Shown: one piece after another, positions 62,243-64,000 of the stretch | Position numbering within the stretch: position 1 is the stretch's first letter | Layout of the letters: every line of letters starts with the position of its first letter | DNA from: Phaeobacter gallaeciensis | GTDB taxonomy: Bacteria > Pseudomonadota > Alphaproteobacteria > Rhodobacterales > Rhodobacteraceae | Direction: 5' to 3' | Length of the DNA: 64,000 bases | NCBI RefSeq assembly: GCF_001678945.1 | Contig: NZ_CP015124.1 | Location: forward strand, 744,001-808,000 | Made by a program: the position numbers and the translations under genes | The notes under the pieces: generated by a model | What the model was told of the DNA's origin: nothing | Seen by the model: only the letters and a program-made list of their open reading frames with translations | Database searches by the model: none

Positions 62243-63199
62243 ATGCCCCTCCTGTTAAAACTTTTGGCCCAGCGCATTGCGCTGGGTCTTCTCCTGCTGT
62301 TTCTGGTTTCTGCCCTGATTTTTGCCGGGACAATGATCCTGCCCGGTGACGTTGCGCAATCGATCCTGGGACAGTCCGCCACGCCCGAGGCGCTGGCCAA
62401 CCTGCGTGCCGAGCTTGGCCTGAACGAGCCCGCGCTGCAGAGATATTTTGACTGGCTCGGCGGTATCATGACCGGCGATCTGGGAACCGCCCTGACAAGC
62501 GGCAGTGACATCGCAGAAAGCATCGGCAAGCGCCTGTCGAATACGCTTTTCCTCGCTTTCTGGGCTGCCGTCATCGCGGTGCCTCTGGCAATCTTCCTTG
62601 GCCTGCTGGCCGTGCGGTTCAAGGACCGTTGGCCCGACAAGCTGATCTCGGCTGTCACGCTGGCCTCGATCTCGATCCCGGAATTCCTGATCGGCTATGT
62701 GCTGATGTACCTGATCGCGGTCAAACTGCGCTGGTTCCCGTCGGTTGCGATGATCAACGACAACATGTCGCTGGGTGAAAAGCTGAGCTCCATTGCCCTG
62801 CCCGTTGCGGTTCTGACCCTCGTCGTTCTGGCGCATATGATGCGCATGACCCGGGCTGCGATCCTCAATGTGATGCAATCGGCCTATATCGAAACCGCCG
62901 AGCTGAAGGGCCTCAACGGCTTTCAGGTGATCTTCCGCCACGCCTTCCCGAACGCCATCGCGCCAATCGTCAACGTTGTGATGCTGAACCTTGCCTATCT
63001 GGTGGTTGGTGTCGTCGTGATCGAAGTCGTCTTCGTCTATCCCGGCATGGGCCAGTATCTGGTCGATCACGTGTCGAAACGGGACGTTCCTGTGGTGCAG
63101 GCCTGCGGTCTGATCTTTGCCGCCGTCTACATCGGTCTCAACATGGTTGCAGATATCGTTGCCATCCTGTCGAACCCGCGTCTGAGGCATCCGAAATGA
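62243..63199 (+). CDS. ABC importer permease, DppB/OppB type
   Basis: 318 residues, six membrane segments. N-terminal LAQRIALGLLLLFLVSALIFAGTMILPGD, then the EAA motif region near residue 215 (ETAELKGLNGFQVIFRHAFPNAIAPIVNVVMLNLAYLVVGVVVIE), which contacts the ATPase subunit. Typical of the peptide-type importer. Begins 1 bp after the binding-protein gene and overlaps the next permease by 4 bp. Confidence 0.95.
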   Translation: MPLLLKLLAQRIALGLLLLFLVSALIFAGTMILPGDVAQSILGQSATPEALANLRAELGLNEPALQRYFDWLGGIMTGDLGTALTSGSDIAESIGKRLSNTLFLAFWAAVIAVPLAIFLGLLAVRFKDRWPDKLISAVTLASISIPEFLIGYVLMYLIAVKLRWFPSVAMINDNMSLGEKLSSIALPVAVLTLVVLAHMMRMTRAAILNVMQSAYIETAELKGLNGFQVIFRHAFPNAIAPIVNVVMLNLAYLVVGVVVIEVVFVYPGMGQYLVDHVSKRDVPVVQACGLIFAAVYIGLNMVADIVAILSNPRLRHPK

Positions 63200-64000
63200 A
63201 AAATATCCCCATTTCCGCCCTCATCGGGCTGTTCTTTACAGCGCTCTACTTCCTGATGGCCATCCTGGCGCCGCTGATTGCCCCCTATGGCATGGCCGAG
63301 GTCGTCGGTGACGTCTGGGAGCCGTCCTCGTCCGAATTCTTGCTCGGCACCGACAACATCGGCCGCGATCTGCTGACCCGCATGATCTATGGCGGGCGCA
63401 CCACCATCTTCATCGCAACCATGGCCACGGTGGTTTCCTTCACCCTTGGTTCGGTTCTTGGCTTTTTTGCCGCCGTCACCGGTGGCTGGGTTGATCAGGC
63501 ACTGTCGCGCTTTGTCGATCTGGTGATGTCGATCCCGACGCTGATCTTTGCCCTTGTGGTTCTGTCGGTAACGCCGGTCACCGTGCCGATGCTGATCATC
63601 GTAATGGGCCTTCTGGATTCCACCCGCGTCTACCGTCTGGCCCGCGCCGTTGCGGTGGATATCGAGGTGATGGACTATGTCGAAGCCGCCCGTCTGCGCG
63701 GCGAAGGCACCGTCTGGATCATCTTCCGCGAAATCCTGCCCAACGCCCTGTCACCGCTGGTGGCTGAGATGGGCCTGCGCTTCATCTTCATGGTTCTGTT
63801 CGTATCCACCCTGTCGTTCCTGGGTCTGGGCGTGCAGCCCCCCGAAGCGGACTGGGGCGGCATTGTGAAAGAGAACAAGGACGGTATCGTCTACGGCATT
63901 CCCGCCGCACTGATCCCGGCCTTTGCCATTGCCACGCTGGCGATCTCGGTCAATCTGGTTGCTGACTGGGTGCTGAACCGAACCACCTCGCTGAAAGGAG
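63196..64000 (+). CDS. ABC importer permease, DppC/OppC type, cut by window edge
   Basis: At least 268 residues; the stop codon is off the right edge. N-terminal hydrophobic segment ALIGLFFTALYFLMAILAPLIAPYG, the DppC signature FLLGTDNIGRDLLTRMIYGGRTTI, then YVEAARLRGEGTVWIIFREILPNALSPLVAEMGLRFIFMVLFVSTLSFLGLGVQPPEADWGGIVKE. ATG 63196 overlaps the dppB-type stop (ATGA). One or two ATPase genes should follow. Confidence 0.95.
   Translation, partial: MKNIPISALIGLFFTALYFLMAILAPLIAPYGMAEVVGDVWEPSSSEFLLGTDNIGRDLLTRMIYGGRTTIFIATMATVVSFTLGSVLGFFAAVTGGWVDQALSRFVDLVMSIPTLIFALVVLSVTPVTVPMLIIVMGLLDSTRVYRLARAVAVDIEVMDYVEAARLRGEGTVWIIFREILPNALSPLVAEMGLRFIFMVLFVSTLSFLGLGVQPPEADWGGIVKENKDGIVYGIPAALIPAFAIATLAISVNLVADWVLNRTTSLKG

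Noticed and set aside
1-64000. Search for tRNA genes, insertion sequences, integrase genes, phage genes, attachment sites and replication origins
   Set aside because: None recognised by reading; all long frames match chromosomal families, and no transposase, integrase or terminal repeats were seen.

Overview
The window is GC-rich chromosomal DNA from an alphaproteobacterium, almost certainly a marine roseobacter (Rhodobacterales; a Ruegeria/Phaeobacter/Leisingera-type genome is my best guess). The reasons are the split propionyl-CoA carboxylase/methylmalonyl-CoA mutase locus with a PccR/ScfR-type regulator, a bet operon that includes choline sulfatase, many short lipoproteins and DUF proteins typical of that group, and a class A RNase P RNA beside rpmG. 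I see no insertion sequence, phage, CRISPR array, tRNA or rRNA; apart from the RTX protease and the TelA cluster this is core genome.

Layout. 1-10.5 kb (minus strand): the methylmalonyl-CoA pathway, with pccB, a run of small conserved genes, pccA and a truncated mcm behind a sulfotransferase-like gene. 10.7-14.9 kb (plus): an RTX metalloprotease and a Bcr/CflA exporter lie between pccB and its probable regulator gene pccR. TTTGCAAA-type half sites occur before pccB, before an internal gene of the locus and before pccR. 15-21 kb: a YdcH-like gene, then betC-orf-betB-betA (minus) with divergent betI, converting choline-O-sulfate through choline to glycine betaine. 21-27 kb: EamA transporter, argO/argP pair, nitroreductase, two exported proteins and a YebC regulator. 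27.6-31.2 kb: two convergent paralogous SLC13/TrkA-C permeases. 31-38.5 kb: YmdB phosphodiesterase, 5-formyl-THF cyclo-ligase, MgtE, guanine deaminase, 8-oxoguanine deaminase, histidinol phosphatase, XRE regulator. 38.8-43.1 kb: quinone oxidoreductase, LysR, DUF1127, Bax inhibitor-1 protein, GNAT. 43-48 kb: rpmG, rnpB, amidase, lipoprotein, gatA, gatC, Spy/CpxP-like protein. 48-52 kb: UPF0173 hydrolase, tag, phosphotransferase, tadA, rluB.

52.3-58.5 kb holds the most unusual block: a possible 24-residue membrane peptide, XpaC, TelA, a DUF2927 lipoprotein, a YdjI-like SPFH/GYF protein, and a YdjG-like double zinc-ribbon membrane protein, with a stand-alone zinc-binding CZB protein inserted in reverse. 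It looks like a membrane or metal-stress module combining TelA/XpaC with the YdjG/YdjI pair but without PspA. The window ends with Hsp20, a nitroreductase, dtd, and the first three genes of a peptide/opine-type ABC importer whose second permease runs off the right edge.

Structured intercistronic sequences stand out: two mutually exclusive hairpins before the betA ribosome binding site, GC-rich hairpins before pccA, and a strong terminator at 6821-6860 that leaves an unexplained transcribed stretch upstream of it.
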